This document shows, one piece after another, positions 16,211 to 25,936 of a stretch of DNA of 64,000 nucleotides. A program made the translations under genes and the position numbers. Numbering within the stretch: the stretch's first letter is position 1; each line of letters opens with the position of its first letter. The stretch comes from Phenylobacterium sp. (GTDB taxonomy: Bacteria; Pseudomonadota; Alphaproteobacteria; Caulobacterales; Caulobacteraceae): NCBI GenBank assembly GCA_004799545.1, contig SSMU01000023.1, positions 248,001-312,000 on the forward strand, in the 5' to 3' direction. Under the pieces are notes generated by a model. That model did no database searches, was not told the origin of the DNA, and was given only the letters and a program-made list of their open reading frames with translations.

Positions 16211-17179
16211 ATGAACCCTTTGACCCATGCGGGCGCTGAGCGTTCAATGGAGGGGATGAACGCCTGGGAGCCGATCGCCGCCCCCGAGGTCGCCGATTGT
16301 GACGTCGCCGACCGGACGGACGCCTTCGAGGTGCGCCGCGCTGCGGCCGTTGGCGCGGCGCCGCCGACCCCCCTGGTGTTCGCCTCGCCGCATTCGGGCC
16401 GCTTCTATCCCGACGACATGATGGCCGCCGCGGCCCTCGACGCCCAGTCCATCCGCCGCTCCGAGGACGCCTTTGTCGACGACCTGATCGCCGGCGCCCC
16501 GGCGCTGGGGGTGGCGACGATCAGCGCCCGCTTCGCCCGCGCCTACATCGACCTCAACCGCGAGGCCTTCGAGCTCGACCCCGGCATGTTCGCCGACGAG
16601 CTGCCGGAGTTCGCCCGCGCCCGCACCGCGCGGGTGGCGGCGGGCCTGGGCGCCATCGCCCGGGTGGTCTCCGAAGGCCAGGAGATCTACGCCCGCAAAC
16701 TGACCTTCGCCGAGGCGCGGGGGCGGATCGACGGGGCGCACCGGCCCTACCACGAGACGCTGAAGACCCTGATCGACGCGGCGCAGGCGGCGCACGGCTT
16801 CGCGGTGCTGGTGGACTGGCACTCCATGCCGGCCGCCGCGGCGCGCACCGGCGGCCGCGACCGGCCCTGCGACATGGTGCTGGGCGACCGGTTCGGCGCG
16901 GCCTGCGCCGGCATCCTGCCCAGCCGCGTGGAGCGGGAGCTGGAGGGGCTGGGCTATCGGGTGGCGCGCAACACCCCCTATGCCGGCGGCTATACGACCG
17001 AGCACTACGGCCGGCCGGCGCGGCGGGTCCACGCCCTGCAGATCGAGATCAACCGCGCCCTCTATCTCGACGAGGCGACGCTCGCCCCCACCGCCGGCTT
17101 CGCGACCCTGAAGGCGCACCTCGACGCGCTGACCCGCACCCTGGCGCTCGCCGACTGGTCGAGCCTCGGCGGCGCCTAG
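16211..17179 (+). CDS. N-formylglutamate amidohydrolase family protein
   Basis: Hydrolyses N-formylglutamate or a related N-acyl amino acid to glutamate and formate, a last step of one histidine degradation route. The family opening is VFASPHSGRFYPDDMM, followed by RFARAYIDLNRE, the zinc-site region AVLVDWHSMPA and GGYTTEHYGRP with LQIEINRALYLDE at the end. No other hut genes are adjacent, so a role in histidine use is not certain. The start is uncertain: ATG 16211 follows AAAGG, but ATG 16247 and 16256 are in frame and would also precede the conserved part. Confidence 0.85.
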   Translation: MNPLTHAGAERSMEGMNAWEPIAAPEVADCDVADRTDAFEVRRAAAVGAAPPTPLVFASPHSGRFYPDDMMAAAALDAQSIRRSEDAFVDDLIAGAPALGVATISARFARAYIDLNREAFELDPGMFADELPEFARARTARVAAGLGAIARVVSEGQEIYARKLTFAEARGRIDGAHRPYHETLKTLIDAAQAAHGFAVLVDWHSMPAAAARTGGRDRPCDMVLGDRFGAACAGILPSRVERELEGLGYRVARNTPYAGGYTTEHYGRPARRVHALQIEINRALYLDEATLAPTAGFATLKAHLDALTRTLALADWSSLGGA

Positions 17180-17220
17180 AGCGCCCGCCGCAAGGCCAAG
17201 GTCGGCTATAGTTTTCCCCG

Positions 17221-19656
17221 ATGGACGCGAATCGGACGCCCCGGTCGAGGCGCGGCGCCGGCCTGTGGGCCGGTCCGGCGCCGCTCGCGCTGGCCTGCGT
17301 CCTGACCGTGGCCGCGCCCGGTGTCGCCGCGGCGGCCGCGGCGCACATCTTCCGCCTCCCGTCCGAGCCGGTGGAGCGCGCCCTGCTGCGGTTCGGGGTG
17401 CAGGGCGGGGTCTCGGTGGGCGGCCTGCCAACCGCGGGCTGCGCCGGCCAGACCCAGCCGGTGCTCGGCCTGATGACCCCGGCCCATGCCCTCGCCCGCC
17501 TGCTGCCGGCCGGCTGCGGGTTCGAGCAGCTGGACGCCCACACCTTCCGGGTGTTCGGCCGCCGGGACCGCGCCGCCCGGCCCGCGCCCGCGACCGAGCC
17601 CTCGCCGCCCAGCCCACTCGACGAACTGATCGTCACCGCCGAGAAACGCGCCGAACCGCTGCTCGGCAGCCCCTTCCCGGTGAGCGCCCTGCCGGCCTCG
17701 GAGATCGCGCGCCTGGGCGGCCGGACGTTCGGCGACCTGGCCGGGCAGATGGTCGGCGTCACGGTCACCGACCTGGGTCCCGGGCGCGACAAGATCTTCC
17801 TGCGCGGCCTCTCCGACGGCTCGTTCACCGGCCGCACCCAGTCGACGGTCGGGCTCTACCTGGACGACGTGCCGATCACCTACAACGCCCCCGACCCCGA
17901 CCTGCGGCTGGTGGACGTCAACCGCGTCGAGGTGCTGCGCGGGCCGCAGGGCACCCTCTACGGCTCCGGCTCGATCGGCGGCGTGGTCCACATCGTCACC
18001 GCCAGCCCCGAGCCCGGGACCTTCGGCGGCTCGGTGACCGCCGGGGCGGAGGCCACCGATCGCGGCGCGCCGTCGTCGGACCTCGAGGCCGTGCTGAATG
18101 TGCCGCTCGTCGAGGGCGCGGCGCTGCGGGGCGCGGCCTACAGCGACACCACCGGCGGCTATCTGGACGATCCGGCGCTCGGCCTCAGCAACGTCAACCA
18201 GAGCCGTCGCTGGGGCGCACGCCTCGGCCTGCTCGCCGCCCTGCCGGACGGCTGGCGGCTGCGGGCCAGCCTGGTCCACCAGTCGATCGACACCAGCGAC
18301 GCGCACTACACCGAGGGCGGGACCCGCTCGCTGACCCGCGACGTCCAGGTGCGCGAACCCTCCGACAACGACTTCACCGAAGCCGGCGTCTCCCTGGCGC
18401 ACAGCGGCGGGGGCGCCGACCTGAAGATCTCCGCCGCCTTTGTGGACCACGTGCTGGACAGCCAGTACGACGCCACCGGGGCGCTGCCGACCGCCGCGCC
18501 GTTCACCGCGCCCACGGCCTTCGGCGACCGCCAGATGGTGGGCCTGGGGGTGGTCGAGGCGGTGGCCACCTCGACCGGCGGCGGCCGCTTCCGCTGGCTG
18601 GCCGGCGCCTTCGGCTCGGAGGCCAGCGAGCTGGACACCGGCCGGCTGACCGTCCTGGGCTCCGGCCACACCGCCTCGGTCTATCGCCGCCGCGATCACC
18701 TGCAGGAACAGGCGGTCTATGGGGAGGCGTCCTACGACCTCTCCTCCCGCTTGACCGTGACCGCCGGCCTGCGCTGGTTCTCCACCCACCGCTCGTCGCA
18801 CGCCGACGAGTTCGACCTGGCCAGCCCGGCCTTGCCGGCCATGGACGGCGAGCTGACCGACCGCGGCCTCGCGCCGAAAATCCGGTTCAGCTACGCCTTC
18901 GCGCCGGACGTGGTGGTCTACGCCGAGGCTCAGAAGGGCTTCCGCGCCGGCGGGTTCAACATCCCCGCCGCGGCGGCCGGGACCGGGGCGGCGCCAAGCG
19001 GGACCGACCTCCCGCGGTTCGGCAGCGACCGGCTGTGGAACTATGAGGTGGGCGGGGCGGCCCCGCTGTTCGACCATCGCCTGTCGCTGCGCGTGGCGCT
19101 GTTCCACACCGACTGGACCCACCTGCAGACCGACCAGTTCCTCACCTCCGGCCTGCCGATGACGGTCAACATCGGCGACGGCGAGAACAACGGCGTGGAG
19201 GCCGAGGCCCTGTGGCTCAGCGGCCGCCACTGGCAGGTGCGGCTGAACGTGCTGCTGGACGACCCGCAGATCGTCAGCCCGTCCAGCGCCTTCCCCGCCC
19301 AGGCCGACGCCGGCCTGCCCGACGTGCCCAACCAGCTGGAGTCCCTCGACGTCCTCTACCGCTGGACGCCGCGCAGCGGCCTGGAGGCTGACGTCTCCGC
19401 CCAGGCCGGCTATGTCGGCCGCTCCCATGTCACCTTCGAGACCAACCCCTCGGCCCTGATGGGCGGCTATGCCACAGCCCGCCTCGCCGCCGAGCTGATG
19501 GCCGACCATTGGCGGCTACGGGCCTATATCGACAACCTCACCGGCGAGACCGGCGACACCTTCGCCTTCGGCAATCCGTTCAGCCGAGCCCGCGGCGCCC
19601 AGGTCACCCCGCTCAGGCCGCGCACGGTTGGCGCGAGCCTCGGCTGGGATTTTTGA
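17221..19656 (+). CDS. TonB-dependent receptor with N-terminal STN signalling domain
   Basis: An outer-membrane active transporter of the FecA signalling type, 811 residues. After an unusual Arg-rich leader and signal segment (ALACVLTVAAPGVAAAAAA) comes an STN domain (about 40-110, FRLPSEPVERALLRFGVQ) that would contact a FecR protein. The plug follows, with DELIVTAEKR as TonB-box region, VNRVEVLRGPQGTLYGSGSIGG as its hallmark, and then a beta-barrel ending in an aromatic (SLGWDF). Downstream lie FecI-like and FecR-like genes, so ligand binding should switch on transcription. The ligand (siderophore, haem, sugar) cannot be told from sequence. Confidence 0.92.
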   Translation: MDANRTPRSRRGAGLWAGPAPLALACVLTVAAPGVAAAAAAHIFRLPSEPVERALLRFGVQGGVSVGGLPTAGCAGQTQPVLGLMTPAHALARLLPAGCGFEQLDAHTFRVFGRRDRAARPAPATEPSPPSPLDELIVTAEKRAEPLLGSPFPVSALPASEIARLGGRTFGDLAGQMVGVTVTDLGPGRDKIFLRGLSDGSFTGRTQSTVGLYLDDVPITYNAPDPDLRLVDVNRVEVLRGPQGTLYGSGSIGGVVHIVTASPEPGTFGGSVTAGAEATDRGAPSSDLEAVLNVPLVEGAALRGAAYSDTTGGYLDDPALGLSNVNQSRRWGARLGLLAALPDGWRLRASLVHQSIDTSDAHYTEGGTRSLTRDVQVREPSDNDFTEAGVSLAHSGGGADLKISAAFVDHVLDSQYDATGALPTAAPFTAPTAFGDRQMVGLGVVEAVATSTGGGRFRWLAGAFGSEASELDTGRLTVLGSGHTASVYRRRDHLQEQAVYGEASYDLSSRLTVTAGLRWFSTHRSSHADEFDLASPALPAMDGELTDRGLAPKIRFSYAFAPDVVVYAEAQKGFRAGGFNIPAAAAGTGAAPSGTDLPRFGSDRLWNYEVGGAAPLFDHRLSLRVALFHTDWTHLQTDQFLTSGLPMTVNIGDGENNGVEAEALWLSGRHWQVRLNVLLDDPQIVSPSSAFPAQADAGLPDVPNQLESLDVLYRWTPRSGLEADVSAQAGYVGRSHVTFETNPSALMGGYATARLAAELMADHWRLRAYIDNLTGETGDTFAFGNPFSRARGAQVTPLRPRTVGASLGWDF

Positions 19657-19764
19657 CCTTGCGCGGCGCGGCCAGGGCGTCCAATCGGCATTGGGGACGG
19701 GCCGCGGGGGCGGCGCCGCGCCTGTGCGGCGGGGGCGACGCGCGGGGCCAACAAGGACCACTGG

Positions 19765-20286
19765 GTGGAACGACAGGGCCGATCCACGCTCGTCGACCTC
19801 TATTTCGAGCGCCGCGCCGAGCTGGTGAGGTTCTTCACCCTGCGCCTCAGGTCGGCCGCAGCGGCGGAGGATCTGGTGCAGGACATCTATGTCCGGCTGG
19901 CTTCGGCCGAGGTCGACGCCGAGGTCCGCAATCCGGTGAGCTACCTCTACCGCCTGGGCTCCAACCTGATGCTGGACCGGCTGCGCGGCGAGCGCCGGTC
20001 CGCCGCCCGCGACGCCGCCTGGCGGCAGACCCATCGCACCGAGCTGGGCGGCGCCGAGGTGGCCGAGGAGCCCGACGCGGTCCAGGCGATGGCGGCGCGG
20101 CAGCGGCTGGCGGCGGTGGTGACGGCGATCGCCGCGCTCAGCCCGCAGACCCAGCGGGTGTTCCGGATGCACAAGTTCGAGGGCCTCAGCCATTCCGAGG
20201 TCGCCGCCGCCCTGGGCATTTCGCGCAGCGCCGTCGAGAAGCACATGATCGCCGCGCTCCGGCATCTGTCGGAGACCCTGCCATGA
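19765..20286 (+). CDS. ECF RNA polymerase sigma factor, FecI-like
   Basis: A 173-residue group IV sigma factor. Region 2 is RRAELVRFFTLRLRSAAAAEDLVQDIYVRL with the -10-reading helix NPVSYLYRLGSNLMLDRLR; region 4 is LSPQTQRVFRMHKFEGLSHSEVAAALGISRSAVEKHM, the FecI-type helix-turn-helix. GTG 19765 is supported by AAGGA ten bases upstream. Activity is expected to be held by the FecR-like protein encoded next and released by the upstream TonB receptor. The gene order receptor-sigma-anti-sigma differs from the usual sigma-anti-sigma-receptor. Confidence 0.92.
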   Translation: MERQGRSTLVDLYFERRAELVRFFTLRLRSAAAAEDLVQDIYVRLASAEVDAEVRNPVSYLYRLGSNLMLDRLRGERRSAARDAAWRQTHRTELGGAEVAEEPDAVQAMAARQRLAAVVTAIAALSPQTQRVFRMHKFEGLSHSEVAAALGISRSAVEKHMIAALRHLSETLP

Positions 20287-20374
20287 GCCGGCCCGGCCTG
20301 CGGCCTGGAGGTGCGGCGGCGCGCGCGGCGTCTTGTTCAGTACGGGCGCCCCTCGCGCCCTGGAGATGGCGTCC

Positions 20375-21382
20375 ATGACCGGCAGGGGCCCGGGGCAGGG
20401 CCAAGGCGGGGCCGCCGAGCAGGCGGCCGCCTGGTTCGTCCGTTTGCAGGGGGAGACGGCGACCGGCGAGGACTGGCTGGCGTTCGAACGCTGGCTGGCC
20501 GCCGCGCCGGCGCACGCCCTGGCCTATGAGCGCCTGGAATCCCTGTGGGTCGAGATGGACTCCGACGCCCCACGGCTGGTCGCGGCGCTGGACGCCGCCC
20601 AGCGCCCGGCAGCGCGCGCCGCGCACCCGCCCGCCCGCCCGCCCCGCTGGCTCTGGCCGGCGATCGGCGCGCCGCTGGCGGCGGGGCTCGCCGCGGCGGT
20701 CTGGCTGGGCGTCCAGCCCCACCCGCAGCCGCCGGCGATCTACCAGACCGCGCCCGGCGAGGTCCGCCAGCTCGCCCTGGCTGACGGCACCGCGGTGCGC
20801 CTGAACGTGGCCTCGCGGCTGGCGGTCACCCTGAGCGCCGACGCGCGCCGGGTGCAGATGGCCGACGGCGAGGCGGCGTTCGACGTCGCCCACGACGCCG
20901 CCCGCCCCTTCCTGATCCAGGTCGGCGACCGCCAGGTGCGGGTGGTGGGCACTGAGTTCGACCTGCGCCACCGGGACGGCGAGCTGCGCCTGACCGTGCG
21001 CCGCGGGGTGGTGGAGCTCCGGCCGGCCGATGCGCCGGACGCGGCGCCGGCCCGGGTCACCCTGGGCCAGCAACTGACACATCGCGACGGCGAGACCGGC
21101 GTGCAGCTGGCGGCGGTCGAGGCCGACGACGCCTTCGGCTGGACCACGGGCCAACTGGTCTACCGCGACCGGCCGCTGTCCGAGGTCGCCGCCGACCTCA
21201 GCCGCCGGTTCGCCAGCCCGATCCGCACGGCGGACGCCGAGACCGGCCGGATCCGCTTCACCGGCGTGCTGGTCACCGACAACGAGGCGGCGGTGCTGCG
21301 CCGGCTCGAGGCGTTTTCCGGCGTCAGGGCCGAGCACGTCGCCGACGGGGTGGTGCTGCGGCGCGCCCGGGCGGCGCGATGA
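20375..21382 (+). CDS. FecR-like anti-sigma/signal transducer
   Basis: Inner-membrane protein passing the signal from the TonB receptor to the ECF sigma factor. The cytosolic DUF4880-type part has AAAWFVRLQGETATGEDWLAFERWLAAAPAHALAYERLE (sigma binding), followed by one membrane helix (about 90-108), then the periplasmic FecR domain with PGEVRQLALADGTAVRLN and a C-terminal STN-like part (PLSEVAADLSRRF). ATG 20375 is chosen because GGAG lies about nine bases upstream; ATG 20366 is an alternative. The stop overlaps the next start in ATGA, so the phosphatase gene belongs to the same operon. Confidence 0.9.
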   Translation: MTGRGPGQGQGGAAEQAAAWFVRLQGETATGEDWLAFERWLAAAPAHALAYERLESLWVEMDSDAPRLVAALDAAQRPAARAAHPPARPPRWLWPAIGAPLAAGLAAAVWLGVQPHPQPPAIYQTAPGEVRQLALADGTAVRLNVASRLAVTLSADARRVQMADGEAAFDVAHDAARPFLIQVGDRQVRVVGTEFDLRHRDGELRLTVRRGVVELRPADAPDAAPARVTLGQQLTHRDGETGVQLAAVEADDAFGWTTGQLVYRDRPLSEVAADLSRRFASPIRTADAETGRIRFTGVLVTDNEAAVLRRLEAFSGVRAEHVADGVVLRRARAAR

Positions 21383-22038
21383 GGGATACCACCGCCCAGG
21401 GGGCCACCGGCGGCTTCGACCTGACCACCGCGGCCGGCCGCCGCCAGGCCTATGCCGACTTCCTGTGGAACGACCACGCCTACCTGCGGCTGGCGTTCAG
21501 GAACGCCCACTGGATCTCCGACGAGCTGGTGCGCACCAACCAGCCCTGGCCGCACCAGCTGGCGGCCTGGAAGGCGCGCGGCGTAGCCACGGTGATCAGC
21601 CTGCGCGGCGGGCCGGGCGGCAGCTCCCAGGCGATCGAGCAGGCGGCCTGCGAACGCCTTGGCCTCGCCCTGGTCACCTTCCGGATGAGCTCGCGCGAGC
21701 CGCCGAGCCGCGAGCAGGTGCTGGGGGCCCGGCAGCTGTTCGACACCATCGCCTATCCCGCCCTCTTGCACTGCAAGTCCGGCGCCGACCGCTCGGGGGT
21801 GATGAGCGCCCTCTACCTGCACCTGCGCAAAGGGGTCCCGATCCGCGAGGCCATGGGCCAGCTGCATCCCCGCTACCTGCACTGGCCGCGCGGCCAGGCC
21901 GGCGTGCTGGACCACACCTTCGAGACCTATCTGCGCGAGGCCGAGCCCCAGGGGATGAGCTTCCTCGACTGGGTGCAGAGCCCGCTCTACGACCCGGCCC
22001 GGCTGAAAGCCGACTACCGCGGGCGCCGGCGTCCATGA
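21379..22038 (+). CDS. Cys-based (dual-specificity-like) protein phosphatase
   Basis: A 219-residue protein with the protein tyrosine phosphatase signature HCKSGADRSG, nucleophile Cys132 and Arg138. Upstream, KARGVATVISLRGGPGGS is the strand-loop typical of the DSP/Siw14-like fold that recognises phosphotyrosine, phosphoinositides or inositol pyrophosphates. No signal peptide, so it acts in the cytosol. It overlaps fecR and the next reading frame by ATGA on both sides, a tight coupling that links a phosphatase to a FecIR cluster. Substrate unknown; it could also be an inactive scaffold, but the catalytic residues are intact. Confidence 0.85.
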   Translation: MRDTTAQGATGGFDLTTAAGRRQAYADFLWNDHAYLRLAFRNAHWISDELVRTNQPWPHQLAAWKARGVATVISLRGGPGGSSQAIEQAACERLGLALVTFRMSSREPPSREQVLGARQLFDTIAYPALLHCKSGADRSGVMSALYLHLRKGVPIREAMGQLHPRYLHWPRGQAGVLDHTFETYLREAEPQGMSFLDWVQSPLYDPARLKADYRGRRRP

Positions 22039-22139
22039 GCCATCTCCCCCGCGCTACGAATGAGGCTGAGGCGCCGCGCGCCTCGCGCCGTCTTACGAGC
22101 AACCGCCCGACCGGCGGGCTCGACGAGAAGGCGCATCTT

Positions 22140-22760
22140 ATGGCCGGCCTGGACTGGGACGCCCTGGAAGCCGCCCCGCTGCGGATAGACCCCTTCGACC
22201 ATCTGCATGTCGATCAGGCGCTCGACCGCAAGGCCGTGGCCGCCATCCCGGGCGAGTTCCCGACGATCGCCGGAGCCGGATCCTTCTCGCTCGCCGATGC
22301 GCCGCCCGGGCCCTGCCTCGCCGAGGTCGTCGCCGATCTGCAGTCGGACCGCTTCCGCGACCTGATGGGCCGGAAGTTCGGCCTGGACCTCAGCCGGCGG
22401 GCCACCACGGTCACGCTAAGGGGCCGCTCGGGGGTCCGCGACGGCTTCATCCACACGGATTCGAAGTCGAAGGTGCTGTCCCTGCTGCTCTACCTCAACG
22501 ACGACTGGAGCGGCCGCGAGGGCCAGCTCCGCCTGCTGCGCAGCGAGCATGACCTGCATGACGTGGGCGCCGAGATCCCGGCCGGCATGGGCTCGCTGGT
22601 GGTGTTCCGGCGCACCGAACACTCCTGGCACGGTCACACCCCCTACATCGGCCCGCGGCGCGTGCTGCAGTTCAACTATGTGCGGGCCGACTACACCACC
22701 CTGGTCAGCGCCCTGCGCCATCGCCTCTCGGCCCTGATGAAGTCGCGGCAGGCCGCTTAG
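22140..22760 (+). CDS. 2-oxoglutarate/Fe(II)-dependent oxygenase
   Basis: A 206-residue jelly-roll dioxygenase. Iron ligands are visible as His105-x-Asp107 (FIHTDSKSK) and a distal His in HSWHGHTPYIGPRRVLQF (161-166), with the Arg pair after it suited to bind 2-oxoglutarate. The fold resembles the prolyl-hydroxylase-like SM-20 group rather than the PiuC group that usually accompanies TonB receptors. ATG 22140 is preferred because GAGAAGG lies nine bases upstream; an in-frame ATG at 22035 overlaps the phosphatase stop (ATGA) and would add 35 poorly structured residues. Possible role: iron-dependent hydroxylation of a peptide or metabolite linked to the FecIR regulon. Confidence 0.8.
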   Translation: MAGLDWDALEAAPLRIDPFDHLHVDQALDRKAVAAIPGEFPTIAGAGSFSLADAPPGPCLAEVVADLQSDRFRDLMGRKFGLDLSRRATTVTLRGRSGVRDGFIHTDSKSKVLSLLLYLNDDWSGREGQLRLLRSEHDLHDVGAEIPAGMGSLVVFRRTEHSWHGHTPYIGPRRVLQFNYVRADYTTLVSALRHRLSALMKSRQAA

Positions 22761-22767
22761 GGGCCCC

Positions 22768-23130
22768 GTGCGGCCCCCGCCCAAGGTATGGATCGGCGTC
22801 GGCGGCTCCGTCGCCTACTGGCTGGCGGTCGCCGGGCTGGCGGCCTTCAACTACCAGCTGGCGTTCGACAAGATCCTCGGGCGCGGCGGCGCCATCCACG
22901 GGCCCAGCCAGCCGGGCTCGGCGGGACGGCCCCTGACGCTGGACCTCGCCCACGCCGCCGGGATGAACCGCGCGGGGCTGACGGTGGCCGCGGCGGCGCC
23001 GATCTTCCTGTGCCTGGTGCTGATGGCCTTCCTCGTGCGGCCGGCCCGGCCGTCCGACGACGACCCGGAGGCGGCGAGCGAGCCGGCGCCGGGCGACAAT
23101 CCGGACCCGCGCCGGCAGCACCCCCGCTGA
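22768..23130 (+). CDS. Small membrane protein
   Basis: A 120-residue protein from GTG 22768 with two predicted membrane helices (about 8-28 and 72-90) joined by a Gly/Pro-rich periplasmic loop (ILGRGGAIHGPSQPGSAGRP) and a charged, disordered C-terminal tail (DDDPEAASEPAPGDNPDPRR). It starts seven bases after the oxygenase stop, so it is probably the last gene of the FecIR operon. I recognise no family. A strong minus-strand terminator lies 40 bases beyond. Confidence 0.6.
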   Translation: MRPPPKVWIGVGGSVAYWLAVAGLAAFNYQLAFDKILGRGGAIHGPSQPGSAGRPLTLDLAHAAGMNRAGLTVAAAAPIFLCLVLMAFLVRPARPSDDDPEAASEPAPGDNPDPRRQHPR

Positions 23131-23161
23131 CTGCGCCAAGGATCGCGCTGGGGCATAGCCC

Positions 23162-23191
23162 AAAAAAAAGCCGCGCCTGGAAAGGCGCGGC
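23162..23191 (-). terminator. Strong Rho-independent terminator of the small RNA
   Basis: On the minus strand GCCGCGCCT pairs with AGGCGCGGC around TTCC (23191-23170), followed by eight T residues (23169-23162). It faces no annotated minus-strand gene, which is what drew attention to the small RNA. Confidence 0.9.
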
Positions 23192-23248
23192 AGTTCATTA
23201 GGGAGGAAACGCCCAGGAAGGGCAGAGACGTCAGAGACGCCTCACAAC
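23162..23248 (-). ncRNA. Candidate small RNA with anti-Shine-Dalgarno motifs (alpha-r8/MmgR-like)
   Basis: On the minus strand a sigma-70 promoter is followed by about 87 bases that fold into three hairpins and end in a textbook intrinsic terminator. Hairpin 1 (23243-23225) is GAGGCGTC/GACGTCTC with a three-base loop. Hairpin 2 (23223-23211) is GCCC-TTCCT-GGGC. A single-stranded linker (23209-23192) holds TTTCCTCCCT. Hairpin 3 is the terminator with loop TTCC. All three loops or linkers are CU-rich and could pair with Shine-Dalgarno sequences. I recall UUUCCUCCCU as the conserved motif of the alphaproteobacterial alpha-r8 family, whose Sinorhizobium member MmgR limits polyhydroxybutyrate. No coding frame of note lies inside. 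The 5' end is inferred. Confidence 0.65.
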
Positions 23249-23520
23249 TCCAATGTACGGTGCACCGCACAAATTGCAAGTCCCGGGACGGCGAAAAAAG
23301 CCCGTGCCGAGTGGTGTCATGGAAAAGTCGCACCTTTTCCATAGCTTGCCTTGGGCGAAATCCGCCCCATATTGCTGCATCGCACAATGTTCTGGGAAAA
23401 ACTCAGGGCGCGAAGCGTCGCGGCCTGCAACTCGCGCTGGCCCTCCGGCGTCGCATCGCCTAATAGCCCGCCTTCGCCGGCGCCAGACGCCCAACCCGCG
23501 CCGAGACCCGAATCCAATCC
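23249..23520. other. Gene-free stretch upstream of typA
   Basis: Together with the small RNA this is the longest region without a protein gene (23131-23520). It holds the small RNA promoter, a hairpin GGAAAAG/CTTTTCC (23321-23340), and the imperfect inverted repeat ATTGTGC...GCAAT (minus 23388-23371). Base composition is clearly lower in GC than the flanks. The typA promoter must lie here but I could not fix it. An 87-codon minus-strand frame across it lacks codon bias and is not accepted. Confidence 0.5.
23252..23279 (-). promoter_or_regulatory. Promoter and possible operator of the small RNA
   Basis: On the minus strand TTGCAA (23279-23274) and TACATT (23257-23252) are 16 bases apart. The spacer contains TTGTGCGGTGCA, which recurs as TTGTGCGATGCA at 23387-23376. 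Such TGC-rich sites resemble what I recall of PhaR-type operators at phasin and polyhydroxybutyrate genes; the identity of the regulator is inference. Confidence 0.5.
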
Positions 23521-25349
<1,829 letters not shown>

Positions 25350-25353
<4 letters not shown>

Positions 25354-25883
25354 GACCCCGCCGTCGCGGGAACCACGTCGCCGCTGATCTCGCCATCCGG
25401 GAAGCGGTTGGTGTGGATGTTGAGCACCACCTTGCCGCTCTGCATCGAGCTGACGAACTCGTCGAAGCCGGCGCTGGTGTTCACCACCGCCGCGCCGGTG
25501 GCGTAGGGATAGGCCTTCATCCGCACCTGGAAGCCCGAGGCGGTGGCGCTATAGGCCTGGCCGTAGGGCACCGGCAGCACCAGCGAGGCGCTGCTGTTCG
25601 GGCCGTGGTCGGTCGAGCCGTAGAGGTGCAGGTGGATCGGGCCCAGCGGGGCCTTCACCAGGCTGGCGCGCAGGTCCTCGGGCTTCAGCCCCACCACGTT
25701 CAGGTTGACGTCGACCGTCTTGGCGTCGGTGTCGACCACGATCCGCGCCGCGCCCGAGGCCTTGGAGCCAGTGGTCGTGGACGGCGTGTCGCCGCGCAGG
25801 GTGGCCCGGAACACCAGCTCCTTGGCCAGCGCCGGGCTCGCCGTCAGCAGGGCGGCCACCGCCAGGATCACGCGCATCATCAT
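25350..25883 (-). CDS. Exported CHRD domain protein
   Basis: A 177-residue protein with a signal peptide (MMMRVILAVAALLTASPALA). The mature chain is a single CHRD domain, with FRATLRGDTPSTT at the start, the HLHLYGSTDHGPN block in the middle and VVLNIHTNRFPDGEISGDV at the end, the signature of this beta-sandwich named after chordin. Bacterial CHRD proteins are exported and of unknown function. ATG 25883 is chosen over an upstream start because GGGGAGA precedes it and it opens the signal peptide. Confidence 0.85.
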
Positions 25884-25936
25884 GGAAATCTCCCCACAGC
25901 CGGCGTCCACCATAGCCGCAACGGGAGGTTGTTCCA

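Noticed and set aside
22035-22139. Upstream ATGA-coupled start for the 2OG-Fe(II) oxygenase
   Set aside because: It would add 35 residues of Arg/Ala/Pro-rich sequence without family match; GAGAAGG supports ATG 22140. Not fully excluded.
23231-23494. 87-codon minus-strand frame with CNLCG in the typA upstream region
   Set aside because: It crosses the small RNA promoter and several hairpins, has no ribosome site and an Arg-rich head without codon bias.
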